From Cupriavidus campinensis (lineage in GTDB: Bacteria; Pseudomonadota; Gammaproteobacteria; Burkholderiales; Burkholderiaceae), in NCBI RefSeq assembly GCF_905397395.1, contig NZ_CAJPVH010000001.1:62001-126000 (forward strand): a stretch of 64,000 nucleotides of DNA, read 5' to 3'. Positions 8,723 to 17,287 of this stretch are shown piece after piece. The translations under genes and the position numbers were made by a program. Each line of letters opens with the position of its first letter. The stretch's first letter is position 1. The notes under the pieces were generated by a model. That model did not search any database and was not told where the DNA came from. It saw only the letters and a list, made by a program, of their open reading frames with translations.

Positions 8723-10234
8723 ATGGAATCGAAAGTCAGCCGCCGCCTGACCCAGGCTACCGCCCCCGAGGTCTGCGAACACATCTACCTGCCGCGCCTG
8801 GCGCGCGAATTCGGCAGTGGCTTCCCGTATTTGAGCGATATCAACCAGGCGCACCTGCTGATGCTGCACGGCACCGGGCTGGTGCCGGCCGAGGTGGCCA
8901 CGCAACTGGCGCAGGCGCTGGTGCGCATCGAGGCCGAGGGCCCGGACGCCGTGCCGCTGGACCCGGCCCGCGAGGACGCCTATTTCAACTACGAGGCCCG
9001 GCTGATGGCGTTGGCCGGCGCCGACGTGGGCGGGCGGCTGCACGTGGCGCGCAGCCGCAACGACATCCTGGCCACGCATGACCGCCTGCGCGCCCGTGAC
9101 GCGGCGCTGGCCATCCTCGACGAACTGCTGGCCACCCGCACGGTGTTGCTGGACCGCGCCGCCGAGCATGCCGGCACCGTCATGCCGGGCTACACCCACC
9201 TGCAATCGGCCCAGCCGATCACCTATGGCTATTACCTGGCCGGCGTGGCCGAGTCGCTGGGGCGGGACATCGCCCGGCTGCGGCAGGCGCTGGCCCGGCT
9301 CGATGCCTGCCCGCTTGGCGCCGGAGCGCTGGCCGGCACGGCGTTCCCGATCGACCGTACGGCCACGGCGCGCTGGCTCGGCTTCTCCGCCCCGACCACC
9401 AATTCGCTGGACGGCGTGGCCTCGCGCGACTTTGCGTGGGAAATCCTCGCCGCCATCACCATCGGCACAGTCACCTGGGGCCGCGTGGCGCAGGATCTCT
9501 ATGTCTGGGCGACGCCGGAATTCGGGCTGATCGACTTCCCGGACAGCGTGGCGGGCACGTCGAGCATCATGCCGCAGAAGAAAAACCCGGTCGTGCTCGA
9601 ATACCTGAAGGGCAAGGGCGGTCACATGATCGGCCTGCTCACGGCCTCGCTGGCGGCGCTGAAGGGCAGCCATTTCACGCACAGCGGCGACGGCAACCGC
9701 GAAAGCATGCGCGGTTTCTGGGAGGCGGCGGACGAGTGCAAGCGCTGCGTGGCCCTGCTGCGGCTGGTGCTGAGCCATGCCACGCCGCAGGCCAGTCACA
9801 TGCTGGCGCGCGCCCGCCGGGATTTTTCGATGGCCACCGATCTGGCCGACACGCTGGTGCGCAGCGCCGGCATGTCGTTCCGCGAGGCCCACCACGTGGT
9901 GGGCGCGGTGGTGCGCGACGCGCTGGACCGCCATCTGCCGGCCAGCGAGATCGATTCGGCAATGGTCGATGCGGCGGCGCTGCGCCACACAGGCCGCGCC
10001 GTGCACCTGTCCGCCGAGGCCGTGGCGCGCAGCCTCGACCCGGAATCTGGCGTGGCTGCACGCACTGCCGCCGGCGGGCCGTCGCCCGCGTTGGTACAGG
10101 CGCAGGTTCTGGCCCAACGGGCCGATTTGAGCGCGGCGCGAAGTGATGTGAGCGCCATGCGTGAGCGTATGCAGACCGAGCGTGCCGCGCTGAAGCGAGC
10201 CGTCGAAACGCTTGCGCGCGGGCCATCTATATAG
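8723..10234 (+). CDS. argininosuccinate lyase-family protein, probable paralogue with other substrate
   Basis: 503 residues, about 40 longer than housekeeping ArgH. Fumarase/ASL superfamily signatures are clear: GYTHLQSAQPITYGYYL (catalytic His region) and SSIMPQKKNPVVLEYLKGK (mobile serine loop). Canonical ArgH motifs are altered: the loop usually read as TGRSRNDQVATD is VARSRNDILATHD (residues 108-120), losing the conserved Gln, and the residues after KKNP differ. It is divergently paired with a LysR regulator, not with arg genes. I infer a C-N lyase releasing fumarate from another N-substituted aspartate. The last codons run into a patatin remnant on the other strand, so the C-terminus may have been altered by a rearrangement. 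Confidence 0.75.
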   Translation: MESKVSRRLTQATAPEVCEHIYLPRLAREFGSGFPYLSDINQAHLLMLHGTGLVPAEVATQLAQALVRIEAEGPDAVPLDPAREDAYFNYEARLMALAGADVGGRLHVARSRNDILATHDRLRARDAALAILDELLATRTVLLDRAAEHAGTVMPGYTHLQSAQPITYGYYLAGVAESLGRDIARLRQALARLDACPLGAGALAGTAFPIDRTATARWLGFSAPTTNSLDGVASRDFAWEILAAITIGTVTWGRVAQDLYVWATPEFGLIDFPDSVAGTSSIMPQKKNPVVLEYLKGKGGHMIGLLTASLAALKGSHFTHSGDGNRESMRGFWEAADECKRCVALLRLVLSHATPQASHMLARARRDFSMATDLADTLVRSAGMSFREAHHVVGAVVRDALDRHLPASEIDSAMVDAAALRHTGRAVHLSAEAVARSLDPESGVAARTAAGGPSPALVQAQVLAQRADLSAARSDVSAMRERMQTERAALKRAVETLARGPSI

Positions 10235-10398
10235 AAGGCATCGCCGATCTGCACTGGCGGCCTGACGCCCGGCACGGTGCCGCTGGCGGACACGGCCTCC
10301 CCCAGCGGCACCCCGCTGAGCGCATCGAACAGCCGGCGCCCGCCCCCCTGGCGAAACTGTACGAGAATGCCTCGGCGCCACGCGGGCTTGTCCGGCAT
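10220..10398 (-). pseudogene. remnant of patatin-like phospholipase
   Basis: The minus strand encodes LFDALSGVPLGEAVSASGTV, then PGVRPPVQIGDAFYIDG. This matches the patatin segment that runs AvrASsaiPGvfpPv.i.g..yvDGG and carries the catalytic Asp. The nucleophile GxSxG half is absent, and the DGG is cut to DGP exactly where the reading runs into the end of the upstream lyase gene. It is a scar of a lost gene. No other feature explains 10235-10479. Confidence 0.55.
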
Positions 10399-10479
10399 CA
10401 GAGGCGGGGCGCGGTGGCGCTGATAGATTCCTTCGACTTGCGCATCATGCGACGCATGGTCGCCTTTCAGGAATCCGTC

Positions 10480-11004
10480 ATGCCAAAGTTTGCCTCCCTG
10501 CAATTGTTCAAATCCTACGCGCCTGTCGCCCGGCTCCTTGCGGCGCGGATGCTCAAGCCCCAACAGCCGGGCCAATGCTATTTCGACCACAGCCGCGTAG
10601 TGCTTGCGGCAGCAGGCATCGCCAATGGCCGCGTGAAGCCGCTGCGCCGTGGCGGCTGCGGGCTGGACGACGACGCACTGCGCGCCGAACTTGCGCACGG
10701 CCCGTTGTTGCTGAGCGGCTGTAACGTGACGATGCCCGGGTCTCGTTACACCGGCATGCACACCGTGGCGTTGCTGGCGGTGGTCCACTTCGGCGGACAG
10801 GAGCGCATATTGGGCATCGACCTCGACGACACGGTCAGGCGCCTCCGCATCGTCGGAAGCCCCGACGCCGGCAACTTCGGCGGCATTCTGTATGACTTTG
10901 CCGAAATCTGCGGCCAGGTCACGCCATACGTCGATGCCAGCAGCGGCCTCTCGCTCGACATGTATCAGCGTCCCGCGCAACGCGGCACGTGTACGATCCT
11001 GTAG
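10480..11004 (+). CDS. hypothetical protein, possible papain-like cysteine peptidase fold
   Basis: 174 residues from the ATG at 10480 (AGGAA site upstream); GTG 10414 and ATG 10447 are in-frame alternatives. No family is recognised with confidence. QPGQCYFDHSRVVLAAAGI near the start and YTGMHTVALLAVVHFGG followed by ERILGIDLDD resemble the Cys and His blocks of small C39/C70-like peptidases, with the His in a GMH-hydrophobic strand and a following Asp. This is a weak resemblance. There is no signal peptide. It lies next to a gene scar and may be a recent acquisition. Confidence 0.5.
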   Translation: MPKFASLQLFKSYAPVARLLAARMLKPQQPGQCYFDHSRVVLAAAGIANGRVKPLRRGGCGLDDDALRAELAHGPLLLSGCNVTMPGSRYTGMHTVALLAVVHFGGQERILGIDLDDTVRRLRIVGSPDAGNFGGILYDFAEICGQVTPYVDASSGLSLDMYQRPAQRGTCTIL

Positions 11005-11102
11005 CCAGATTCCCACAGCCGAGCGACGCGGGCTTCCGGTGCGCGTATGCTGGGCCCGGCCCGGCATGGTGTCGCAGCCCCCACCCTGAAGGAGAACCGA
11101 CG

Positions 11103-12095
11103 ATGCGAATCCCCCGACGCAGCATGGTTTGTCTGGCGCTATGCCTGATGCTTGGCGCGGGCGGGGCCTCGGCGGCTGGGGGGGCCGGGGCCGCTGGGCC
11201 GGCGGATGCCGTGGAGACCTACGCGGGACTCTGCGACGCCTCGGCCGGCTTTTCCCTCGGCCCGGACCACTTCGTGGTGGTGGGCGACGAGCGCAATGTG
11301 CTGACGGTGTACCAGCCCGGTCAGGCGCGCGCGGTCAAGACCTTCACGCTCGGCAACTTCCTCGGCACCGATGACGATGGCGAGTCGGACCTCGAAGGCG
11401 CGGCTGTTGTCGGCCAGCGCGCCTACGTCATCTCGTCGCACGGGCGCAATGCCAAGGGCAAGGTGCAGGGGCGCCGGCATCGGTTCTTCGCGGTGGAACT
11501 TGATCCGGGCCGGCTGTCGCTCAAGCCGGTGGGCCGGCCCTACCAGGATCTGCTGAAGGATCTCGTGGCGGCTCCGGCGCTGGCGTCGCTGCCGCTCAAG
11601 GCGGCTGCCGAACGGGCGCCGGAAAGCCCGGGCGGGCTCAATATCGAAGGGCTCGCGGCGGCGGACGGCGGCTTGCTGATTGGCTTCCGCAATCCGCTGG
11701 TCGATGGCAAGGCCATTCTCGTGCCGCTGGAGAACCCCGACGGGCTGATCGACGCCAAGCCGGCGAAGTTTGGCAGCCCGGTACTGCTAGATCTGGGCGG
11801 ACGGGGCATCCGCAGCATCGAGCGCGTGGCGCACGGCTATGTGATCGCGGCCGGGCCGGTGGCCGATGACGGCACCTTTGCGCTGTATCGATGGTCCGGC
11901 GCCGCCAGTGACCGGCCCGTGGCGTTCGGCCAGTCGGCTATCGCCACGCTGAAGCCGGAAGCCATCTTCACGATGCCCGGCACGCAGCGCCTGCGCATTC
12001 TGAGCGACGATGGTGGCGTGCTGCGCGACGGCGTGGAATGCAAGCGCCTGCCGGCAGCCCGGCAGGGATTCCGCAGCGTGACGGTAGCACCGTAA
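11103..12095 (+). CDS. secreted DUF3616-family protein
   Basis: 330 residues from the ATG at 11103, chosen because of the GAAGGAGA site 6 bases upstream. MRIPRRSMVCLALCLMLGAG ending ASA is a Sec signal peptide. The mature part has propeller-like repeats (GLNIEGLAAADGGLLIGFRN, SDLEGAAVVGQRAYVISSHG) typical of DUF3616/esterase-like phytase-type proteins. Function is unknown; a periplasmic or secreted beta-propeller. It ends 5 bases from the convergent anti-sigma gene. Confidence 0.7.
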   Translation: MRIPRRSMVCLALCLMLGAGGASAAGGAGAAGPADAVETYAGLCDASAGFSLGPDHFVVVGDERNVLTVYQPGQARAVKTFTLGNFLGTDDDGESDLEGAAVVGQRAYVISSHGRNAKGKVQGRRHRFFAVELDPGRLSLKPVGRPYQDLLKDLVAAPALASLPLKAAAERAPESPGGLNIEGLAAADGGLLIGFRNPLVDGKAILVPLENPDGLIDAKPAKFGSPVLLDLGGRGIRSIERVAHGYVIAAGPVADDGTFALYRWSGAASDRPVAFGQSAIATLKPEAIFTMPGTQRLRILSDDGGVLRDGVECKRLPAARQGFRSVTVAP

Positions 12096-12100
12096 GCGCG

Positions 12101-12862
12101 CTAGCGCACCAGCACCGCGCGGCCGATGTAGAGCACCGGGCCGGTCGGGCGCCCGATGGGCGACCCGGCGGCGGGCTCGAGCGTGATCTCGAACAACTGG
12201 TTGTCCTGGAGGGCTGGCAGGCGGTCCAGCGCGACATCGAGCGACTGGTTGGCCTGCACCAGACCGAGCGAGACCGGCCCGCTCCAGTCGTCCGCCTTGG
12301 TCCAGAACTGCAGCGCCCGGTTGGTTGGCGCGGCCTGCGCGCCGAGCGGAATCAGCTTCAGCCGGCGTGGGCTGGAGGCCTGGATCAGCCAGCCCGGTGT
12401 CTTGTCCTGAGGCGCGGCCAGCACTACCACATAGCGCGGCGGCGCGGGCGGCGCGAACGCGCGCAGGCCCAGCATGGCGGCCAGCAGCAGCGAGCAGGCC
12501 GTCGCCCCGAACGCAATGCCGCGCCACAGCGCCAGCGAATGCCACCATCCGGGCCTGACGGTAGCAGACGTAGCAGACGTGGCAGACGTGGCAGACGTGG
12601 GGCGCTGTTCGGCATGGCCGATGCTGCGCGCGATGGCGCTCCAGACGCGGGGCGCGGGCGTGACCGGCTCGGCCAGGGCCGACAAGGCATGCAGGCGCGC
12701 TTCCCAGGCATCGACACGGTCTTGCAGGCCGGGCTCCTGGGGCAGGCGGCGCGCCACGTCTTCGCGCTGGGCGGCGGAAAGCGTGCCCAGCACGTAGCCG
12801 GCGGCGAGTTCATCCAGCGCATCCCAATCGCCGCGGTGCGGATCTCCGGCATCGACGCTCAT
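12101..12862 (-). CDS. anti-sigma-K factor RskA-family protein
   Basis: 253 residues from the ATG overlapping the sigma-factor stop (ATGA), a sign of translational coupling; a GTG at 12871 is an alternative. The N-terminal cytoplasmic part has the zinc-less anti-sigma helix bundle (LAAGYVLGTLSAAQREDVAR, then RVDAWEARLHAL), then a single membrane helix near residues 110-130 (AFGATACSLLLAAMLGLRAF), then a periplasmic RskA domain ending GPVLYIGRAVL. It should hold the adjacent ECF sigma factor inactive at the membrane. The linker just before the helix carries an in-frame SAT tripeptide repeat. Confidence 0.85.
   Translation of the reverse strand: MSVDAGDPHRGDWDALDELAAGYVLGTLSAAQREDVARRLPQEPGLQDRVDAWEARLHALSALAEPVTPAPRVWSAIARSIGHAEQRPTSATSATSATSATVRPGWWHSLALWRGIAFGATACSLLLAAMLGLRAFAPPAPPRYVVVLAAPQDKTPGWLIQASSPRRLKLIPLGAQAAPTNRALQFWTKADDWSGPVSLGLVQANQSLDVALDRLPALQDNQLFEITLEPAAGSPIGRPTGPVLYIGRAVLVR
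12561..12600. repeat. 9-bp tandem repeat inside the anti-sigma gene
   Basis: Two copies of GTAGCAGAC followed by two of GTGGCAGAC and a partial unit. It encodes a Thr-Ser-Ala repeat in the linker between the sigma-binding domain and the membrane helix. Unit length is a multiple of three, so copy-number change would alter linker length without a frameshift. Confidence 0.8.
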
Positions 12863-13500
12863 TGCATGCACTCCTTCAGCGCCTGCAGGCCGCGCCGCAC
12901 CCAGGCTTTCACGCTGCCCAGCGGCGCGCCGAGCCGCGCGGCGATCTCGCTGTGCGAGCAGCCATCGACATAGGCATAGAGGATGCTGTCGCGCTTGGGC
13001 GGGTCCAGTTGGTCGAGGCAGATGGCCAGCCGGCCGAGCATCACGCGGGTCTCGCCGGCCGGGGCCGCGCCCGCCATGGCGGCCAGGGCTGCCTCGTCCT
13101 CGATGGCCTGCGCCATCTCCTCGTCGGGTAGCACCAGCCGCAGGCGGTCACGCACGAGGTTGAGCGCCTGATGCCGGACCAGACTGAACAGCCAGCCGCG
13201 CGCCGCGCCGCGTGCGGGGTCGAACGTATGGGCATGGCTCCAGACCTTGACGAAGGCGTCGTGCAGCACGTCTTCCGCCAGGGCCCGGTCCCGCACGATA
13301 CGGACCGCCACGCCCAACAGGTACGGGGCTGCATGCTCGTAGAGACGGCGCAAGGCCGTCACGTCCCGCGCGGCGCAACCGGCGAGCGCGGATTCGTAGT
13401 CGAAATGGTCGTTGACGGAGGGCAGGGCGGCGGTCAAGAGCGGGCTCTCTGGTGGCTGCAGGGCTGCAAGGGGCGGCGGGCTGGGGGCGCCCGAGCGCAC
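12859..13500 (-). CDS. ECF RNA polymerase sigma factor (SigK/RpoE type)
   Basis: 213 residues from a GTG; a TTG near 13438 would also give a normal-length protein (about 190), so the start is uncertain. Region 2 is visible as LYEHAAPYLLGVAVRIVRD, LAEDVLHDAFVKVW and GWLFSLVRHQALNLVRD. Region 4 is RDSILYAYVDGCSHSEIAAR then LGAPLGSVKAWVRRGLQALK. It is coupled to the RskA-type anti-sigma gene downstream, forming a stress-responsive switch. The signal and regulon are not visible; the following secreted DUF3455 and hydrolase genes are transcribed in the same direction but upstream of it. Confidence 0.88.
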   Translation of the reverse strand: MRSGAPSPPPLAALQPPESPLLTAALPSVNDHFDYESALAGCAARDVTALRRLYEHAAPYLLGVAVRIVRDRALAEDVLHDAFVKVWSHAHTFDPARGAARGWLFSLVRHQALNLVRDRLRLVLPDEEMAQAIEDEAALAAMAGAAPAGETRVMLGRLAICLDQLDPPKRDSILYAYVDGCSHSEIAARLGAPLGSVKAWVRRGLQALKECMQ

Positions 13501-13565
13501 ATCTTACGCCCGACAGTCGGCAGCGGCCCGCTGGGCTTTCCCTAATGCCGCGCGCGCCAGCCCGC

Positions 13566-14117
13566 TCAGGCCGCCGCTTTCCAGAACAGGTAGTCCGCCT
13601 GGTAACGCACCATCTGCGCCGCGCCGCGATTGGCCGCGCTGCAGGCCGCCGCCGGCGCCACGCCGCCACGGGTGGCCACGCGCTGGATGAAGGTGACGCC
13701 GCTCATCATGCCGCTGCCGGTCGCTGGATTCGCTTTCACGAGCTGGTGGGGGATATTGCCATCGCCGGCCGGCGCCACGGCGACCTGGGTGGCGGTGACC
13801 TTCGAGCCGTCCATGAACTCCCACGTCGCGGGCGGGCCGTAATACTTGCCGACTGCCTTGCCGCTGCGGTCGTTCAGCGTGGCGGTGGGGCCGACGAAGG
13901 CCCATTCGAACTGGTCGGCGGCGTTGGCCTTGGGCCGGCATTCGTAGCGCAGCTCGCCCACGCCAACTGTCTGCATGGCGAGCTTGTGGCCGTCTGGCAC
14001 CTTGATGGCGTCGGCCACCGGCATGGGCGCGGGCATCGGACCGGCTTGGTGCATGCCGCCGCAGGCGGTCAGGGCAAGGCAGGCGGAGACGGGAACAAGA
14101 AGGGAGGTGCGGATCAT
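13566..14117 (-). CDS. DUF3455 lipoprotein
   Basis: 183 residues from the ATG at 14117, preceded by AAGGAGCCCC. The signal ends LALTACGG, a good lipobox, so it is a lipoprotein. The body has DUF3455 features (LRYECRPK, FEWAFVGPTATLNDRSGK, KYYGPPATWEF, VTFIQRVATRGG, VRYQADYLFW). The family is widespread in soil proteobacteria and fungi and has no known function. It follows the alpha/beta hydrolase gene on the same strand with about 100 bases between them. Confidence 0.8.
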   Translation of the reverse strand: MIRTSLLVPVSACLALTACGGMHQAGPMPAPMPVADAIKVPDGHKLAMQTVGVGELRYECRPKANAADQFEWAFVGPTATLNDRSGKAVGKYYGPPATWEFMDGSKVTATQVAVAPAGDGNIPHQLVKANPATGSGMMSGVTFIQRVATRGGVAPAAACSAANRGAAQMVRYQADYLFWKAAA

Positions 14118-14215
14118 GGTGGGGCTCCTTGGTGTGTCGTGGATCGGTGCGAACCCGGAGGCTGCACAGGGGCTACACACCAGCGGAGCGTTTGGATGCA
14201 GTGGCGCGGAAGTTT

Positions 14216-15007
14216 TTATCCGGCAGATTTGCCGGCAGCGGCCTGCAGGATCAGGCTGGCCACATCCTGCGGGCGCGACAGCAGCGAGACATGGCTCGCC
14301 GGAATCTCCACGGTCTGCGCGCCCATGCGCTTGGCCATGAAGCGCTCCAGATCCGGGTTGATGGTGCGGTCCTCGGTGGACACCGCGTACCACGTGGGCT
14401 TGTCACGCCATGCCGCGACGGTGGTCTTCGCCATGGTGATGGCCTTGCCCATCGGCTGCTGCACGGCGTAGTAGGCGCGCGACTGGGTCTCGGGCAGATC
14501 TCCGGCGAAGTCGTGCAGGAACGCCTGTTCGGACAATCGGCCATAGCCGTCCGCACCCCATTGCAGGCCGGCGGAGGCGGGTGCGGCGGGGAACCTGCGG
14601 GTCAGGGCGGGATAGTCCTCTCCGGCATCTGGCGCGCGGGCGGCGATGTAGACCAGCCCGGCCACTTTCGGGTCGTCGCCGGCCTGGCTGATGACCATGC
14701 CGCCATAGGAGTGCGCCACGAGCAGCGTGGGGCCGTCCTGGAGCGCGAGCGTGCGCTTGACGGCGTCGACATCCGCGTCCAGCGACGTGGTGGGGTTCTG
14801 CACCGATGTGACGTGGTAGCCCTTCGCCTGCAGCAGCGGAATGACCTTTTCCCAGCTCGATCCATCGGCATACAGGCCGTGCACCAGCACGATGTTCTTG
14901 ACGGGGACGGTGTTGGCCGGCGAAGGCGTCTGCGCCATGGCCCCGGAGGCGAGGGTGAGAGCGGCAAGTGCGGCCAGTGTGGCCGGGAGGGTACGGTGGA
15001 GGTTCAT
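14216..15007 (-). CDS. secreted alpha/beta hydrolase
   Basis: 263 residues. Sec signal peptide at residues 1-25 (ending GAMAQ). Then the hydrolase core: NIVLVHGLYADGSSW (oxyanion HG), LLVAHSYGGMVI (nucleophile Ser), EDRTINPDLERFMAK (acid) and IPASHVSLLSRP (catalytic His). It resembles small EstC/salicylate-esterase-like hydrolases often annotated only as alpha/beta hydrolase. Export to the periplasm and ester hydrolysis are likely; the substrate is unknown. It may share a transcript with the DUF3455 gene. Confidence 0.82.
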   Translation of the reverse strand: MNLHRTLPATLAALAALTLASGAMAQTPSPANTVPVKNIVLVHGLYADGSSWEKVIPLLQAKGYHVTSVQNPTTSLDADVDAVKRTLALQDGPTLLVAHSYGGMVISQAGDDPKVAGLVYIAARAPDAGEDYPALTRRFPAAPASAGLQWGADGYGRLSEQAFLHDFAGDLPETQSRAYYAVQQPMGKAITMAKTTVAAWRDKPTWYAVSTEDRTINPDLERFMAKRMGAQTVEIPASHVSLLSRPQDVASLILQAAAGKSAG

Positions 15008-15179
15008 GGTCTGTCCTTTTGATCAGGCGGAGAGTGAAATGCAGCGTGATGCGCTGTCTTCAGTCAGACGAACCGCCGGCGGGTGTATTCCTTTGTCGAT
15101 CGGGTGAAGGGACGCCGCCGCATGCAGTCATGGAAGCATCGTGCGCCTTTGACAATGGGGCGCGCGCTAGGCGGGCGCT

Positions 15180-15629
15180 TCAGCCCAGACGTGCATCCAC
15201 CAGCACGCGGCCCGTGAGCCGCCGGATGCGTGGATCGACGAAGTAGCCGCCGCCTTCCACGTAGCGCAGGAACGCGCGGCTGCAGACCGTGCACGCCCAG
15301 ACATCGCAGCGGTTGGCCGGGTAGTACAGCGGTGCCACGGGGGCGTCCGGCGACCAGAAGCCGACGCTGTCGGGGTCGTACTCCTGGAACGTCGCTTCCT
15401 CATAGGCGCTGGCGACCAGCGTGCCGATCTTCTTCAGTTGTGGCTCGGGAAACGAAATCGGCAGGCTGGCCCAGCCAAGGAGTGCGTCAGTGGCACAGGC
15501 GCAGTCGGCGGTGACGTGGTCGGTGTGCTGCGCCAGTTGCTGCAAGGCGTCGAAATCAAGGTACGGAGCGTCTTCCACGGTGGATGCAAGGCTGGGGAGT
15601 GCAGCGATCTTACCCCCAAATTCTCCCAA
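15180..15629 (-). CDS. hypothetical protein with CxxC-type cysteine cluster
   Basis: 149 residues from a TTG, or 132 from a GTG at 15578; no ATG is available, so the start is doubtful. The C-terminal half NRCDVWACTVCSRAFLRYVE has three cysteines in a C-x4-C-x2-C array that could bind a metal, and an earlier CAC motif adds two. No signal peptide. No family recognised. It lies 27 bases downstream of the PepSY membrane protein gene on the same strand and could be cotranscribed. Confidence 0.6.
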   Translation of the reverse strand: MGEFGGKIAALPSLASTVEDAPYLDFDALQQLAQHTDHVTADCACATDALLGWASLPISFPEPQLKKIGTLVASAYEEATFQEYDPDSVGFWSPDAPVAPLYYPANRCDVWACTVCSRAFLRYVEGGGYFVDPRIRRLTGRVLVDARLG

Positions 15630-15656
15630 ATTCCCCCAATGCCCCGGCCCGACCTG

Positions 15657-17081
15657 TCACACCGTCGGCGCGGTGCGCACGCCGCCCGCCCCGGCGATGC
15701 GGCGGTCCAGCTGCCAGACCAGAAGCAGCGTGACGCCCATCATCGGGAACACGGCGCCGAGCAGGCCCAGGCCGATGGCCCAGGCGCGCATCGGCGGCAA
15801 CGCGGCGGGATGGCCCGGTGCCCCGAGCTTGCGCGCGGGCTTGCGCTGGATCCACATCACCAGGCCGGTCACAGCCATTGCCATCAGGCCCAGGGAAATC
15901 GCCGCGCAGATGAGCTGGTTGGCCAGCCCGAAGTAGCGCCCCATGTGCAGGGAGGTGCCGTAGGAGATGGCCTGCGCCACGGGGCCGTAGTCGGCGAAGC
16001 GGAGATCCTTGACGACCTGCCCGCTGGCGGGGTCGATATGGAGCGTGCGCTCGCCGCGTGGATCGGCGGGGAAGCAGGAGGCGGTGTAGACGCCGCCGGG
16101 GGCCTTCGGGAAGACCACCTGGCAGCCGGTGGTGATGCCTTGGGCGGCCACCACGGCCACTATCTGATCCAGCGTCAGCGGCGCGGTCTTCGCCGGGGCT
16201 ACGCTGGGCACGGTGGTCAGGCCGACGGCCCAGGGCATGTCCGCCAGCGGCAGCGATTCCATCGTGTGGTGGTGCTTCATGTGATCGGCGCCGCTGGCCG
16301 GGGGCGCGGCATGCGCGTGCATGTCGCCCTGGCCATCGGCCGGGCGGCCGAGATTGGCGGCCGTGGCGAGCGCCTTGAACTGCTTGCCCCATGAGCCCGT
16401 CCACGGCAACCCGGAGAGGATGAACGCCACGGCGCCCACCGCCAGCCATGCGCCCAGCGCGAGATGGATTTCCTTCCACCCGCCGCGTGATCCCGTGGCG
16501 GGGCCGGGCACGAAGGCGCGCGCGCCGCGCTGGCGCAGGCGCGGCCACCACATCGCCAGGCCCGTGGCGATCATCACCAGCACCCAGCATGCGGCCAGTT
16601 CCATCAGCAACTCGCCCGGCTTGCCGACGAGCAAGGCCCGGTGGAGCATGCGCACCTGCTTCATCAACCGGTCTTCCACGCTCAGGCTGCCTAGGTAGGC
16701 GCCGGTGTAGGGGTTCAGGTAGACGCTGTCGCTGCCGCCTGCAGGCAGGCGGAACACGAACTCGGCGCTCGCCCGCGGATCGGTGTTGAGCGTGTAGTTG
16801 GTGACCGTTGCCCCGGCGGGCGCCGCCACGCGCGCGCGGTCCAGCAGCCGCTGGGGGGGTAGCCGATCGCCGGACGGCTCGACTTTCAGCAAGTGCGGGT
16901 AGAGCAGGGGCTCGATCTGCGGCTGGAAGCAGTAGAGCGTGCCGGTCACGGCCAGCACGATCAGGAACGGCATGACGAACAGGCCGGCATAGAAATGCCA
17001 GCGCCAGAGCATGCGGTACGAGGCGTCCGCGCTTGCGGTGGGAGCGGGCCGGGGGGCGGGCCGGGGAGCGATAGGGGGCAT
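15657..17081 (-). CDS. PepSY-associated transmembrane protein with His-rich loop
   Basis: 474 residues from the ATG at 17081. Four membrane segments are apparent: FYAGLFVMPFLIVLAVTGTL near the start, LMELAACWVLVMIATGLAMW, LGAWLAVGAVAFILSGLPW, and a C-terminal pair (ISLGLMAMAVTGLVMW, IGLGLLGAVFPMMGVTLLL). PepSY-like periplasmic segments lie between them. The family accompanies siderophore receptors and metal-reductase systems. A loop near residues 250-275 (GDMHAHAAPP, then DHMKHHHTM) is rich in His and Met and could bind copper or iron. A Fur-boxed TonB receptor lies 2.5 kb away, consistent with metal uptake. Confidence 0.82.
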   Translation of the reverse strand: MPPIAPRPAPRPAPTASADASYRMLWRWHFYAGLFVMPFLIVLAVTGTLYCFQPQIEPLLYPHLLKVEPSGDRLPPQRLLDRARVAAPAGATVTNYTLNTDPRASAEFVFRLPAGGSDSVYLNPYTGAYLGSLSVEDRLMKQVRMLHRALLVGKPGELLMELAACWVLVMIATGLAMWWPRLRQRGARAFVPGPATGSRGGWKEIHLALGAWLAVGAVAFILSGLPWTGSWGKQFKALATAANLGRPADGQGDMHAHAAPPASGADHMKHHHTMESLPLADMPWAVGLTTVPSVAPAKTAPLTLDQIVAVVAAQGITTGCQVVFPKAPGGVYTASCFPADPRGERTLHIDPASGQVVKDLRFADYGPVAQAISYGTSLHMGRYFGLANQLICAAISLGLMAMAVTGLVMWIQRKPARKLGAPGHPAALPPMRAWAIGLGLLGAVFPMMGVTLLLVWQLDRRIAGAGGVRTAPTV

Positions 17082-17287
17082 GGCGCGTGCGAAACAAACG
17101 TGGGCCAAGGATACCGTCCGGGTGGCGTTTGCGGCTGCGACCGAATGCCGCTGGACGATGTGCTCTATGATGCCCTTGCTATTGGGGGCCGCTTCGCGCT
17201 TGCCTGCCCCAAGACACCGCCCCGAGCGGTGGGCGCGTGACGCCGGCGAGGTATCATCGCCGCTGCATCGCGCCAACTCGCTCAGCC

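Noticed and set aside
7733-10381. 882-codon leftward frame over LysR and lyase genes
   Set aside because: Partly antisense to the lyase and partly out of frame with LysR; no domain pattern.
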